A stretch of DNA of 64,000 bases from Actinomucor elegans (taxonomy: Eukaryota; Mucoromycota; Mucoromycetes; Mucorales; Mucoraceae). A program made the translations under genes and the position numbers. The notes below the pieces were generated by a model, which had not been told where the DNA came from, did not search any database, and was given only the letters and a program-made list of their open reading frames with translations. How positions within the stretch are numbered: position 1 is the stretch's first letter; each line of letters begins with the position of its first letter. Shown piece by piece: positions 12,457 to 27,914 of the stretch. The stretch spans positions 2,232,001 through 2,296,000 of the forward strand of contig JAMSLZ010000007.1 in the NCBI GenBank assembly GCA_026027325.1, read 5' to 3'.

Positions 12457-13587
12457 ATGGTAGACTCTCCAGCACAAGAAGATAAAAAGACGTTTGTTAT
12501 TGGCTCTCGTAAATCACAGTTGGCACTTGTGCAAACTTACATTGTACGTGATACTCTGCAGTCTTTGTTTCCTCAATACAACTTCAAAATCGAAACCATG
12601 TCTACAACCGGTGATAAGATCCTCAACCAGGCTTTGAGCAAAATCGGTGAAAAGGCCTTATTTACCAAAGAACTGGAAATCGCTTTAGAGAACCGTACAG
12701 TTGATTTTGTCGTGCACAGTCTTAAGGATTTACCCACCGTATTGCCTGAAGGTATGTATTTGGGTGCTATTATGGAGCGTGAAAACCCCAACGATGCCTT
12801 GGTGTTGAATGAAAGATGCAAGGGCTTGTCTTTAAAGACGTTGCCTGCCGGCTCAGTGATCGGCACAAGTTCATTAAGAAGAGTAGCTCAACTAAAGAGA
12901 AGATATCCTCATTTGACCTTTACTGACGTGGTAATGTATTTTCGAATCTGTTTCGCAGTATATCAATCATTAACCATCTGGTTTTATCTTTTTATATATA
13001 TATGTACAGAGAGGCAATTTGTAAGTATAACCTTCTTTAGAGAATGAGCCCGAGTTAACCGCTTGTATAGAAATACTCGTTTAGCCAAGTTGGATGATGT
13101 TGAAGGACCTTTCAGTGGTATCATTCTTGCTGTCGCTGGTCTTGTTCGTTTGGGTAAAGGTGATCGTATTTCTGAAATCCTTAGTTCAACCGATTCCCTT
13201 CACGCAGTTTCTCAAGGCGCGTTAGGCATCGAATGTCGTCAAGCAGATGCTGATGTTTTGGAAATCCTTGAAGCCTTAAACCACAACGATACGCGTCTCA
13301 CCTGTTTGAGTGAGCGTGCTTTAATGCGTACACTAGAAGGTGGTTGCAGTGTACCTATTGGTGTAAATACAAAGCTTGATGGTAATACACTCTGGATGCA
13401 CGGTCTCGTTGCTAGTTTGGATGGTCAGAATGTCATTGAATACACACACGAAATCAGCTTGCAAAATGCCGATACAAGAGATAAAAGAGAAGCATTGGCA
13501 GAAGAACTCGGTCGTTATGTGGCCACCATATTGTATAAGAATGGCGCAGATAAAATTTTGAAAGAATTGGCCCATCATCATGCTTAA
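12457..13587 (+). CDS. HEM3: Porphobilinogen deaminase (hydroxymethylbilane synthase)
   Basis: Exons 12457-12930, 13010-13020 (11 nt) and 13071-13587; 333 aa, the usual length. It polymerises four porphobilinogens to hydroxymethylbilane in cytosolic haem synthesis. Visible signatures: [13 protein letters not shown] at the N-terminus, the catalytic Asp in VHSLKDLPT (D91), GTSSLRR for substrate carboxylates, [13 protein letters not shown] spelled across the micro-exon, and the dipyrromethane cofactor cysteine in [10 protein letters not shown] (about C254). The 11-nt exon encodes Arg-Gly-Asn and two thirds of Leu, and without it the conserved RGN motif would be lost. It follows DNM1 on the same strand. 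Confidence 0.95.
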
Positions 13588-15046
13588 ACTATATACATTT
13601 CTTATTAATATTCCACTATATTGTATTATATACATCATTGCTTTTTCCTCCCCTTTATCATAATACGTCTTTCCCCTCACTCTTTCAATATAATTCCATT
13701 TGTAATACACTATTATATGGTACGAGATTTGGATTGTAGTACAGATATAACGGAATTTACTTCACTGTTACAGCCGCAATTAGAATTATAGGGTCGAGCT
13801 TTTTTGTGAGACACCATGTACGCAGAAGCTTTACATTTAAACAGAATATATAGTAAACCCTTATAGTGCAATAGCTTGCCAACACTCGTATGGAAATTGA
13901 ACCAGCTGAATGTTTAAATAATATTTTTATAATCGTCTTACAATCTCAGGAGATAAAGTAATCCCAAAGTCTTTGATTATAATCAGAAGAGTAAACTACC
14001 GAAATTCCTTAAAATCGCTAAGGATAATGGAATTCATAGTATACTATTAATAAGCGAGGTATATTTTATTGTGGTTGGATATCGGTGCTTTAATGCATTT
14101 GCTCCTCAAGACTTTCCGTTTGTTTTAGATTTATAGTAAAAGTGTGTGGTAACATCGTTTATGGAAAAATAAATTGTGTATGTAATGCCACAACTATTGT
14201 TTAATTTTCCTTTCGATTTATAAAGCTTCCTTTGGTGAGAAGCTTCTTTTTTTTTTTTTTTTAGAAAACAATTATAATTTGCATACAATTAAAAAAAAAG
14301 CTAATATAATAGTGCGCTCTCCTTCATTCACTTTATCGATAAACAAATCTCTAAGATACTATTGTCTTTATTAAGGTGTTCTTTCAAAAAGTTGAGTATA
14401 AAGGATATACCCCTGCGATTTTTTCTCGCGATATTGTCGAACGATTTCGTTTAGTGTCATATTTGATACACCAGTACAAGCTTAGAATAGATTATTGCTG
14501 CTGGTAGAGTTATTATTTGACTAAATTTCTGCGAGTACATGTATTACAATCTAATGATCGGATGTATCCATTTCATGATTCATAAATCAATAGATCTCTG
14601 GGCCAATCCCTGCAAATGCCACATCTGCGAATTGATACTTGTTAAGAATGAATGATGGATCTTCACTATAAGATTTATCATGTTTGAATTTTCGTCAACT
14701 CCTCTGCTTCTATTAACAGTAGGGGACGATTACGCCCAAACAGTTCGAGTAAACTAATAGGATTGTAATGCTTTATAGCTCAGAGTATTCAATAGATTGC
14801 ATAGAATCTAAACCATAGTACATGTATCAATTGCAGGCTTATTATCTAGTGATATCAATAAAATAATGCTTTATTATTGTTGTTGTTCTTGTAGCTACTG
14901 TTTTACAGCGAACGTTTTTTAATAGAAAAAAGGCCTAGGATTACTAGGACTTTATTACGTATTTAGATTCTATTATTGCTTTAAAAACTAAAGGATTAAT
15001 TCATTACATTATAGATAGCATTAACAATAGTTTTTTTTTTTTTTGT
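13588..15046. other. Intergenic region between convergent genes
   Basis: Shared 3' region of HEM3 (+) and the chitin synthase gene (-). T- and A-rich runs at about 14247-14262 and 15030-15045; no gene seen. Confidence 0.5.
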
Positions 15047-18000
15047 CTAATGACCATAATATACTTTTGGATAGTTTCTTATAACTGTATTCGACACATT
15101 CATCCGTTCTTCAGCCATCAGTTTTCTTTCCTGCTTGGCCCATTCTTCGAACCTTCTCATCACGATGCCTGTACTATCGAATTCTCCTTCTCGTCTACCA
15201 TGATCTTCACTTTTCTCTGCGGCGCCTTCAATCATACGTGTCTGACCCCACGAGAAATCATCAAAATGCCAGTAGGCATAGGCAGGCAAGATAAAGTTCC
15301 AAATAGGCAAGGACAACAAATACACGCCCATCCATCCAATATACACCATCTTGCGCGTCGTAAACGCAATTAAAATGGCTGGTAATCCCAAGATGGCAGC
15401 CAACAATAATAATGGGATGATTGGCACAGGTGTTACAAAGAATGAGATGATGATAAGGTACACAGTAAAGGAAATAGCTGCAGGTAAAACAACTGTACCA
15501 ACAAGCTCCATAAAAACGACGAATTGCATAGAGAAACAGAATGTACCACAGAGATCACGAATCAGCACCAGTTCTAAGAGGTTGTGCACAGTCGAGTTGA
15601 TCCATCGACGACGTTGAGATAGCAGTACTGGGAATGTATCAGGTACAACGGTTTTGCAAACCTATCATTTTTTTTTAAAAAAAAAATAGATGAGTTTCAT
15701 TGAAAGTAAGAAGCATAATAATATATTCTTACGGCTTGAGGAACAAACATCATCTTTCGTTTAGGAAAGGTTCGAAGCATGAGTGTAGTTAGATACCGAT
15801 CTTCACCCAAAAGCAGTAGGTTCTTTTTGTGCAAAGTGTCCACTACATTTTCACAGTACATTTCAACAATATCAGATGAACAAAAGATAGGAACGTATCT
15901 ATCACCCTTTGGTGCAATGATACGGTACATACAGAAACAACCTGGTAAGCATGTAACACCACCAAAAATGGATTCAAAGGCTTTACTCATATGATGCGAG
16001 ATGTAGTATTCAAAGACTGTGAAATAAAAAATAAAAAGTAATGAAATGAGCACGCTATTCTTTGTTTTTTTTTAAAAAAAAAAGGCTATCATAAATTCTT
16101 TTTTACCTTGAATTGCAGTGACCCAACTATCTGCCTTATTGGCAATCTTGGTTTCACCACATAAGCCCATAATGTAAGGGTCTCTTGACATACAAGCAAT
16201 CATACGTGCCAATGAATCAGGATATACTTTAGTATCGGCATCAACCTATTTTTTTTAAAAAAAAAAATTGCTGTTGGTAAAATTATATTTAATTCATTTT
16301 TGATACTTACCATCAAACATGTCTCGAACCTTGAAGGATGGTTTCCTGTCAACTTGACAATGGCCTTACAGAACTGATACTCTAAATCACACATTCTCTC
16401 GCCATAGTACACTTTTTGCATAGTATTCATCAAGATGACTTGACTGTCTCGTTTACCGCGGTTTCCTGGTTTTTTATCTGTAGATTCTGCTTCTGTACCG
16501 CACTTTACAATGACAACCATGGGCACGCGTTGCTGATCAGTTACCTCTGTGTCTGCGCTATAGCTGTAATAGCCAGCATAGACTTTAGCCATGTTATGGC
16601 GCTTCATACCATCGGCAATGGCCACATAAGATGACGGCTGTACTTGTTCACGGGGTATTAAATCATCCTTCATCATCGACAAAACAATATCAGGTGTTGA
16701 GCTGCCATTACCCGAACCTGTAATGATACCATCGCAAATCACCAACAGCATCTTGTGTGAGCTGGGATAATCCGTATTGGCAAGTGAATCTAATGTAGTA
16801 CGTAACCCTTCTTCACCTTCAGAATAACAAGTGACTACCATAAAGGTATGGATGAGATCAAAGTTAAAGTTATACTCGGTAATAGCAGGCACATTATATT
16901 CATGATCTCCCTGCAGAGCCTGTGAATTGTTGGTGACACTAGGAGAATCGGTGTTGCTAGCAACTTCCAAAATGCTAGCAGGCGCACTTGCATGGAACTG
17001 TCTAGAGCTATTCAATGATCTGGGCGAATTGGGCTGTGTGAATCGAGACGTAGTTGGGAAAAATCGTCGTTTGTTATGGTTGTTGGTTTTGTTACTGACT
17101 TCAGATGACTGTAATGACGTGTTATCAAACGCATTTTGCACATCTGCTGCAGTCAAGGGTAAAGGCATGGCTGGTACTGTTTGCTGTACCACGGAAGTGA
17201 CAGGGATAGAAGCAATACTTTGCGTACGTGGGTAATGCATATCTTCGGCATTGTTCATCTCCCAAGCAAGTACTTTTTCTTGCCTTTTGCGGCGGTCTTC
17301 GTCTGTCTCTTCTCGAATACTACCTAGTTTCCAAGACACGAACCAACCAAAGATTAGCGCCAAAAAGAAACGTATAAGGACTACACCCAAAATAACAGCC
17401 AAAGAGACCCATAACACGATATCAGAAATGATACAGCCCGTAGATCGTGTATCTACCACACCTACTTTCAAGAGATCAGTGAGGCATTTGCCAATTTGCA
17501 AACGGTCGGCTGTGGTGCTGAGCCAGTAGGTGGCATCTCTGCCGATAAAAGCACTACCAGGGCCCACAATCTGTGCAACTTGAATAGGAAGTGGGATATT
17601 GGGTGTCAAGTAACGAAGACGTGATAAATCCAATACATTACTGTTTTTATGAACTGGTGTGTTAATAAACCTTTTTTTTAAATATCGAGTTGTATGTAAT
17701 GTTTTTTTTTTTTACCCATTAAATGCGACCAAACTGGTACCTGGTTTTTGAATATCTGTCCAATTATAATATACATCGCCTACGACCTCCAATTTTCGCA
17801 AAGCTAGTCGTGATTTGGTAGTGATATGACACCCATTGCGCTGCGGATTATCTGTAGCATTAATATCAGGATGATAACGATCCAAGCTGACGCATGGAAA
17901 GTAATTTGCGACATTGCCTTTATCATCATCTGCTTGGATCGGCTTCAAGATGCCTTTGCAGTTGTAGTTGACTGTTTGAAACATAAATGAAAGATCACGG

Positions 18001-18298
18001 CCGCCAACACCTAATTCCTGTAGGTCACCGCTACCAGGCATGTCAACTACCGGTGTAGGATGACGAAAGCTTTTCAAATTGAACGCACGGCCAGAGATAA
18101 CAATATGGTTATATTCAACACCTGTAGGCAAGATACGATTTGGCTGATGGCCACATACTGTGGCATTGAAACCAAAAGTCAAGAAGCCAACAATAGCACA
18201 GAGAAAAATGATCAGTTGTACAAGAGAGACCTTTTCACGCCATGCTTGTTGCATCTGCTTATCCTTAATGCCTATCATAGCAAGATTATTAAGTTTAT

Positions 18299-18334
<36 letters not shown>

Positions 18335-18776
18335 ATTTCTATCCTTAAATCTTACCAAATGTCTTCAGCATAAAAGGGGGAGCCCACCATGTCAATATCC
18401 AACTGGTGGTAGTCCAGCAAGTGAGCGGATTTTCAAACCTCTTTGATTTTTTAGGTTTTTTCGTATCATCGTTTTCATTGCCTTCTTCGTGATTGTTATT
18501 ATTGCTATAATTAGATGTTAAGTATTGGGCACGCCGAAGATCTTCAGGCCTCTGTGTGTCGTGTTCAGACCAATTATCTGTTGCAGACTTGGTAGGTAAC
18601 ATTCTTTGAGATCCTGTATTTTGTGAAGGCTGAGGCTCTATCATCGCGTTGGCTTCCTGGGATGTATCAATGTGTAAAGTGAGCTTTTCGTATGTATCAT
18701 CATCATCATCTATCTCTGTTTTGCTATGTATGCTAGCAGACTGTTTATCTGTCTGTTTATTTTCCGAGTTTGTCAT
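15047..18776 (-). CDS. Chitin synthase, Chs3/class IV type
   Basis: Exons 18776-18356, 18271-17716, 17640-16311, 16245-16107, 16016-15733 and 15661-15047; 1114 aa. A polar N-terminus is followed by [22 protein letters not shown] and a first membrane helix, a lumenal cytochrome-b5-like region, and a second helix pair ([24 protein letters not shown]). The GT2 catalytic domain carries [23 protein letters not shown] (catalytic EDR) and QRRRWINST (the QRRRW signature), then five or so C-terminal membrane helices. There is no myosin motor, and size and layout fit the division 2, class IV enzymes that make cell-wall chitin at the plasma membrane. Three of its five introns carry T8-9A10-11 palindromes, and intron 1 has a 31-nt A run on the sense strand. 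Confidence 0.93.
15668..15686. repeat. T9A10 palindrome in chitin synthase intron 5
   Basis: Perfect T/A run palindrome, a few bases from the splice acceptor on the minus strand. Confidence 0.75.
16065..16083. repeat. T9A10 palindrome in chitin synthase intron 4
   Basis: Same structure as in introns 3 and 5, here in the middle of the intron. Confidence 0.75.
16249..16267. repeat. T8A11 palindrome in chitin synthase intron 3
   Basis: Same structure, abutting the acceptor TAG on the minus strand. Confidence 0.75.
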
Positions 18777-19667
18777 CTATGGTCTTGCTCGAAAAAAGTA
18801 AAAAAAGACATGAGACAAAAAGAAAGCAAAATGACCATAATAAAAGTAAAAGATGGCATTCTTTGAACGTGAGTTCTGTTTAAAATTTTTCGGAAGAAAT
18901 GTCATGTTGCTGGATACACATCCTTTTATCTCAATCGTAATTGAGAAGGTATGTATTAAATACATACTCTAAGCATATACCTAAAGCAGCATTATCTAAC
19001 GATAACAATCAAAATATGATCAAAATATGATCACATTAGCAAAGCAATTGTCAATGCACCATAAAGCATGTAGGAAATTATAAAGAACCGATCAATTTCA
19101 CTTACGTACTGAATCCATAGCCTTCTTTGCAATAAATCCTACCATCAGTAACATATAATTGGTAGTGATTTCTTTATTGATTGCTATTATTTGCTTTGTT
19201 GATATCCTTGACCCCAGTAATTTGTCTCAAAAAACGTAATAAAAATTTTGGCTTGAACTTTGATCAAATATCTTCTTTTTTTCGGAGAGCTGAATAGAGT
19301 GTCGAACGACATGAAGACCACTTGGCCCTTTGATATTGTTTAATATAAACAACTTGCATTATTAATTGATTATGGCTTGAAATATAATCTTTGCGTTCCA
19401 TATAAAAAAGTAAATAAAATTGATATAAGGGAATACCTTTTTCTGTAGTCGAACCGCTCTGACGTTTCTACATTACTTGGCTAAAGACTAATACTTATTC
19501 AGCATAAAATACTGCCTTTGCTAAAAATTGAAGCATAATATATCATTCACTTGATTGTGCAAGTAGTGGAGCATTTTGACTTGCTGCTTTGGACATTCAG
19601 TCCAAATGTATTTTTTTATATAGAAAAAAGAAGCTATATTGATATCAAACTCTATACAATACATTTA
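18777..19667. other. Intergenic region
   Basis: Upstream region of chitin synthase and 3' region of the trehalose gene, both on the minus strand. AT-rich, no gene seen. Confidence 0.5.
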
Positions 19668-22257
19668 CTATTCAAAAGACGATGATGCGGCCATAGCGGT
19701 AAACGTACTCAAGACATCTTGCACCGTTGGCAATCTCCAAGAGGCCGTGGTTTTTTTATTTTTATCCTCCATCCCTACCACCACCGAAAATGCTGCAAAA
19801 TCTTGCAACTTGTTTAGTACTTTAAACATGTCTTCGTCCGTCTTATCATCACCACAGCACATGACAAAATCCACATCTGTATGTGTCGACAATAATCTCT
19901 TCATAATCTCACCCTTATTGGTAGCCGTTGGCCTCACCTCTAAATATTTTTTGCCTACCAACACTTCTACAGGCATACGACTCAATATGATCTCCAAATG
20001 ATTCTGGCATTCTTTGGATTGAAACGCGCCATAATCCGCGTTGGCTAAGTGATAATGCCAAGTGACCGAGTTGCGCTTATGTTCAATAAAACTACCCTGT
20101 GTGCGTTCAGCATAGTAAGTAAAGATCTCTACGACATCATGCTTCCAGCTCATATCAACATGTTCTAAAAGGTGGATCCACTTTTGGCTGCCAATATTCT
20201 TGATAAAGCTACCATGTTCTGCGCTTAGACCAAGATTCTGGACAGTACCTAGCCAATTATCCAAGGTGGCTTCGTCACGTCCGCTGATGATCCAGACTTG
20301 GTTGTGCGGATCATTGCAGAGACGCTGAAGAGCGGCGAGCATAGCAGGTGTAGGAGCCCGATTCTTGGCAGGTAATTTGCGTCCAATGCCATTGTCAGTC
20401 AATGTTCCCTAATCTTACAAGTTATAAAAGTGTTCCATATCTTTTTTTTTAAAAAAAAAGGACTTACGTCGTAATCAAAACAAAGTAGACGCTTTTTAGA
20501 CTGTGTATAATGTTTTAGCAGTGTTTCGGTCTCTAGTATAGGCGTAAAACTGGATTGCTCGGAAGCTGCAATGGATGCCATTAAGACTTTGATAAAGGAT
20601 TGAGCCCAAAAAGATGCAGTATGTTTCTTTACATGAGCCAGCATTTGCTTTTTTAAAACATGTAAGTATTATTCATTATTCTGTAGTGCTTTCTTTACCT
20701 CGTGCCTTGATTGTTTTTCCTCATCAGACATGACCAAAGCTTCATGGATCGCTTTTGTAACACCTTTATAATCCCAAGGATTCACCATCAGTGCTGAACT
20801 CAAAGATCCTGCTGTACCTGTTAATTCTGACAAGATCAATGGGCTCATTTTGTCTTGCTGACATACGACATACTCCAAACTTGTAGTATTCATACCGTCT
20901 CGATTAGCTGTCACTAATGCTCCATCTGCTGTGGATAATAATGCATAATATTCATCTGTCTGCACCTGTTGATGAAAATGAAGTACAGGTGCGTATGCCA
21001 ACGACCCATACGTACTATTTATATGCGCTACAAGATCTGTAATTTGTTGAATTGGTGTGGAAGCAGAATTACTGCCCTCAGTAAGTTGGATCAAGACTAC
21101 CTTATTACGCCATTGAGGATATGTTTGCAAGAGTAATTCAAATGCTGCTAGTTTTTGTAACACGCCTTTCACGAGATCAATCTTGTCGCGTCCAACAAGG
21201 AGTTTTGTGCCTGTGTACATGTCCATGATGGCTTGACGTTTGGATTGTACGTCTGGGTGCTGACAGCGCTGCTCAATATCGATAGGGTCGATGCCGATAG
21301 GAAATGTACCTACGTGACAAAAATGGCCGTCATCGTGGCAATAGACACCGTTAAAGGTGGATTCATAACCAAGCACACGAGTGCAGGTGGATATAAAGTG
21401 ACGCGCATAAGCGTAGGTCTAAACAAGGAGTTATTTGGGTATCTAGTTTTGAAACATATTTGTGAATTGGTACCTGAAATCCCACTAGATTTGCTCCAAT
21501 CATACCTTTCAGTATTTCTTGCCTCTCTTTTTAATTACTGTTAGTTACATGCTTCAAGTGTTCTCTAAGAGAACTTACTGGGAAGACATCGAAATATCTC
21601 TGAGGTAGGAAAAGGCGAATGTATAAACAAACCAATTCTAGCTTTGGGATATTTTGCTCGTATCATTGCAGGCACCAATAGCAAATGATAATCATGAACC
21701 CAAACTATAAAGCAAGTGGTCACTACCTCTCAATAAATTCAACTACAATCGTGCTTACTGATGTCGTCTTCTTGTTGCTGATATATTTCACATACAAAAT
21801 CTGCATATTGTTGATTTACTTTAATATAAGCTTCCCATTGTTGGCTTTCTAAACGGCCATCAGTAGCATCATTCCATATCATATAATGGAACAAAGGCCA
21901 AAGCACTAGCGTATAGTTAGATAAATAGTAGTGAAGAGAAAAAACACCTGTACCTGACTTGCAATAACCATCATAATGACCGTCTACACTCTGAGTATCG
22001 ACAAAAAGAGGTAAACAGCCTAGCGGCCTTAAAGTCTCGACCAGTGTCTGCTTATCTGCTTCTGCCACTCCTTCAAGCTGACCAGTCCAGCCTATATATA
22101 ATAACTGCCACTGTTGCTCTAAAGATCGGATTCCGCCGTACATGGCGTGGTGATTCTGTCTGGAAGTGAATTGCCATTGAGCGTCTTTGTCAAAAGAGAG
22201 TTCATAAGGTATTTGATGAGTGACGTTGATAATACGGCCTGGTTTTTCTACTGTCAT
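19668..22257 (-). CDS. Trehalose-6-phosphate synthase/phosphatase fusion (Tps2-like)
   Basis: Exons 22257-21759, 21704-21579, 21526-21474, 21418-20699, 20647-20468 and 20408-19668; 772 aa. The N-terminal two thirds form a GT20 synthase fold with WVHDYH, GLFIHSPFPTSEIF, VGRDKIDLVKGV and LILSELTGTAGSL. The C-terminal third is a HAD phosphatase with the nucleophile motif FDYDGTLTD (split by intron 5), SGRDEATLDNWL and GDDKTDEDMF. Fungal proteins of this layout usually act as the trehalose-6-phosphate phosphatase in a complex with a separate synthase. The synthase motifs here look well kept, so residual synthase activity cannot be excluded. Trehalose serves stress tolerance and spore reserves. 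It is divergent from the D-2-hydroxyglutarate dehydrogenase gene across an 853-bp region. Confidence 0.92.
20442..20459. repeat. T9A9 palindrome in trehalose gene intron 5
   Basis: Perfect T9A9 palindrome near the 5' end of the intron, part of the window-wide set. Confidence 0.75.
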
Positions 22258-23110
22258 ATTTGTTCGAGTAAGAAAAAAGAGAGAAAGAAAAGATAATACG
22301 AGTTTTTTTTATATATTTTCTCAGGTCATACTCATTATTTGGAAGCAGTAGAATGAATATAAAAGGCAATTATTTGTGCAAACGTATCAAATCTCGCGTC
22401 ATATCATTTTATTTTGATACTCTTTTCGTTGCTTATTTCTCGATTATATATATATGTGTGTATATATGTATGCTAGTTTTTATTTCTCGAGAAAACAAAA
22501 TAGTTCTCAGCAGTATTTCTTGATCAATTGTGTAACACAGGTAAAGATAAGATAACGCTATCAGCTTTAGATCTGTGTATAGTTATATGATCGGTGTTTC
22601 CCGAGATTGAATAATGCAACATCAAAGGATCAAATGCAAAGCATGCGCCAAGGCCACTCTATATGCTAGTAGATAATTCAGTTGGTTAATCAATCAGTAA
22701 CATGATCTGGGACAGCCGTCATAGTAACCGGCAGATGCATTTCGAACCCAGTCATCTCATCCCACCATAATACCGCCATAGCAACCGTTCTAAATTCTAT
22801 AATCTTTTCTACTGACCACCATAGCAATCACCAGATAATTTCAGGTACAATTCTCAATGCATCAGCACAGTCAATTAATGGCTGTATAAATAAATATCCT
22901 GCTGATCAAAATCAATTGACTCTTTTTTTTCAAATAGGAGATGTTCGAGTGAAACCAGCTTGATCTTTTGCGGAGTCCTCGCGCGTCAAAAAGAGAAAAA
23001 AAAAGAGATCGTGAGTCAAAGGGAAGGGTAAACCTCCGCCATTTTTTACCCTGACTAGACGGCGGTCGCGTTGATCTTTTTTATCTTTTCTTTCACTTTT
23101 TATAAACAAA
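22258..23110. other. Bidirectional upstream region
   Basis: Shared 5' region of the trehalose gene (-) and the D-2-hydroxyglutarate dehydrogenase gene (+). It contains repeats of the form CACCATARY / CGCCATAGCAA at about 22760-22830. No gene seen. Confidence 0.45.
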
Positions 23111-25331
<2,221 letters not shown>

Positions 25332-25410
25332 ATTTTACATTATAAATAATAAAGACACCCATACTATTGTGAGTAAAAAGAAAAGTTTATTCTCCTGTGT
25401 ATCATTATTA

Positions 25411-27755
25411 CTATACTGTGCTTTGCTGCTTGTTTTTCTTGGATTTTTTTTTGTTTTTAGTAAGGTTGCGTTTCTCTTTCTTGCTACCATTTATATGCTC
25501 CTCATCTTCATCTTCAGTAGATGAAGCAGTTACAACAATACCACCTTCAGGCACTTCAAGAGTGACATACTCCAATGTCTTAGTCACTTGCTCCGCTTCG
25601 TTCTTGTCCTCGTTTAAAGATACTTGATCTTGCTTCGTGTTTGACAGCTCAGTAACTCCCTTGTTTGATTTCAGCTTCTTTTCTCTAGCTAATATACTCT
25701 TGGCTCGCTTGACTGTATCATCGTCTTTTTCAGTTCCTTCCAAGATCTCGTTGATATAGATATAAGCGTCGTTAAATAAATCCTGAGAAATATTTCCTTC
25801 CAAAGATAATGATAATATATCATAAGTAAGCTATTATTTAAATAACTAGCCAGACATATCTTACCATGGCTGCTCAAATTATCAATGGCACGTACAATAT
25901 GACGTTGAACATCGGATGTGGATTCTTGACCCATTAGTAATAAAGTAGGTATTACATTGAACGCGTTTTTTTCTTGCTGTTTTGCGATACCGAGCATCAT
26001 TTGATTATTTTCCTCTACCCATAAAAGATAAGTACAACTTGCTTACTTTCTCTTATGTGGCTTACCGTAGAGTGCAAGATTGGCTAAACAGCGTGATACA
26101 TGTCTATGAATTTCTGTATGCGTTGGAAAAGCAGCAGGTACATTACAAATGTATTGAAGGATATGAGGTTGAGACATAAGGTTGATTTGTGATTCATCTA
26201 TCATAAAAACCATTTACTATCAGTGCCCTTCAATTATTTCGTTTATTTACTTACTATTTGTTGCAAAATTGGCCTGAAGAAAAAGAGTCGTTCATTAGAC
26301 ATAAGAGAATATATCAATATATTTAAACTTACTAAAGCACAGCATGCATGAGAAACAGTAGCAGAATGCAAAAGTACATTCTTTTTATCTGTATCTTCAA
26401 TATCACTAATTTCCTTTGACAGATAATAAGCCAAATCGTTCAGTCTTGACTGCTTATCTACTGCAGTATCTATCTTTTGAGGTAAGATAGCTAGAATAGA
26501 TATTAGAGCGCGCGACCCATTGCCATTTAGCAATGCAGGCTTGTATTTGTCTATGGATATAATCATTTTTAGAACTTTGCTTATAACCGTTGAACACTTG
26601 TATATTTACCATTACGAAGAGAAAGATACGCAACTGTCTTGGCTGTATACTTGCGTACATCCTCATTCATAGACCTCAACAGTGTAGGTAATCTATCTGA
26701 GCCCTGAACCAATTCAATAATGCTCGCTTGAAAGGATATCAGGGAACTAATGGCAGATATGGCTTTGGCAGCGAAGCTTTGTATGATCTGAACACGATCT
26801 AGTACTTCATCTGATTGATCCGTAATAGAAAACGAGGCCAACATCAACAGGGTATCAAAGACGCCTTCCTGGATCACCTCTTTTTGACTTAGTATGCCTG
26901 CTCTCGATAACTGATATAATATATGAGTGCAATTGATCACGATTTCAAGAAGAAGGTTTTGTCGAGATTCCGTCAAAGTAGAAGAGTCTGAGCTGTTGAG
27001 GCTAGGTGATGTAGCTGAATGGATTGAGCTGTTCGGAGATCTTTTATTATAATCCAAATGTGTGTAGAAGCGTATTAGAGAGAGTAATGGAGGTAAAGCC
27101 CATTTTGTAATGATGACTGGGCGAATGGATTCTATTGAAAAAAAAAATGAATAGCTGTACCATTGACTGACTCAATATCACTCACCTTTCTCGGCCAATG
27201 TAGATAATATATGCGTAGTCAAGTGATGCAATTTGATGCTTTTTGAGGTACGACAGAGCCAAATAAGCGCATCTACACCGCCATAAGCAACCATGTTGTG
27301 TAAATCCCTATCTATAGAGATATATATTAATATTAACTAATTTGTATGATTCCTTATCGAAAACCTATACCATCATCTTTCTCGGTCAGTTCTAATAACC
27401 CTCGAACTCCATGCATCTAATAGTATGGTTAGAAAAGCAAGGTTTCTTTTATCGCCCTGAGAAACAAAAATCGTACCTGAGTTGATATTCCATGATCTTC
27501 ATCAATAGCATAAGTAACAAGATAGGCAACATCAAAGCAGCCGTTGCAAACTCGCACAGGCTTAGTACCGTAACCCAACTGAGGGAGTGGAACGTTTCGA
27601 GTTGAACACTCGTGACAAAAGATATTACCGCTAAACAAAAAAAAAAGTATGAACTTACAAAGCATTCATCTACACATTAACAAGATGTTTACCAGTTTCG
27701 ACAATGATGCTAATTGAAAAGAAATGGAATTACTGATAAGCTCGAGTTTTTAAGT

Positions 27756-27786
<31 letters not shown>

Positions 27787-27914
27787 ATTTATGTTACCCT
27801 TCGTTTTAAAGGACCAAATGCACTATTGCACAAAGAACAATAAGATACATCAATGTCATTGACCCAAATAGGTCGAGGTAAAAGAAATGTTAAACGATCA
27901 TCATAGGTTTGCAT
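25411..27914 (-). CDS. FYVE zinc finger protein with ARM-like repeats
   Basis: Eleven exons: 27914-27798, 27709-27693, 27630-27477, 27416-27371, 27311-27186, 27131-26610, 26550-26333, 26273-26255, 26197-26066, 26014-25865 and 25796-25411; 628 aa. Residues 15-75 are a complete FYVE domain: WVNDIDV, CSLC, RRHHCRNCG, CHEC and VRVCNGC, giving eight ligands and the basic patch that binds phosphatidylinositol 3-phosphate on endosomes. The 17-nt exon 2 carries the HHCRNC core. The rest is leucine-rich helical sequence resembling armadillo repeats (for instance TAKTVAYLSLRNG, VSRCLANLALYG, IVRAIDNLSSHG), ending in an acidic then Lys-rich tail. I do not recognise a named ortholog; an endosomal adaptor role is inferred. 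The last acceptor (before 25796) is the least certain junction. Confidence 0.8.
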
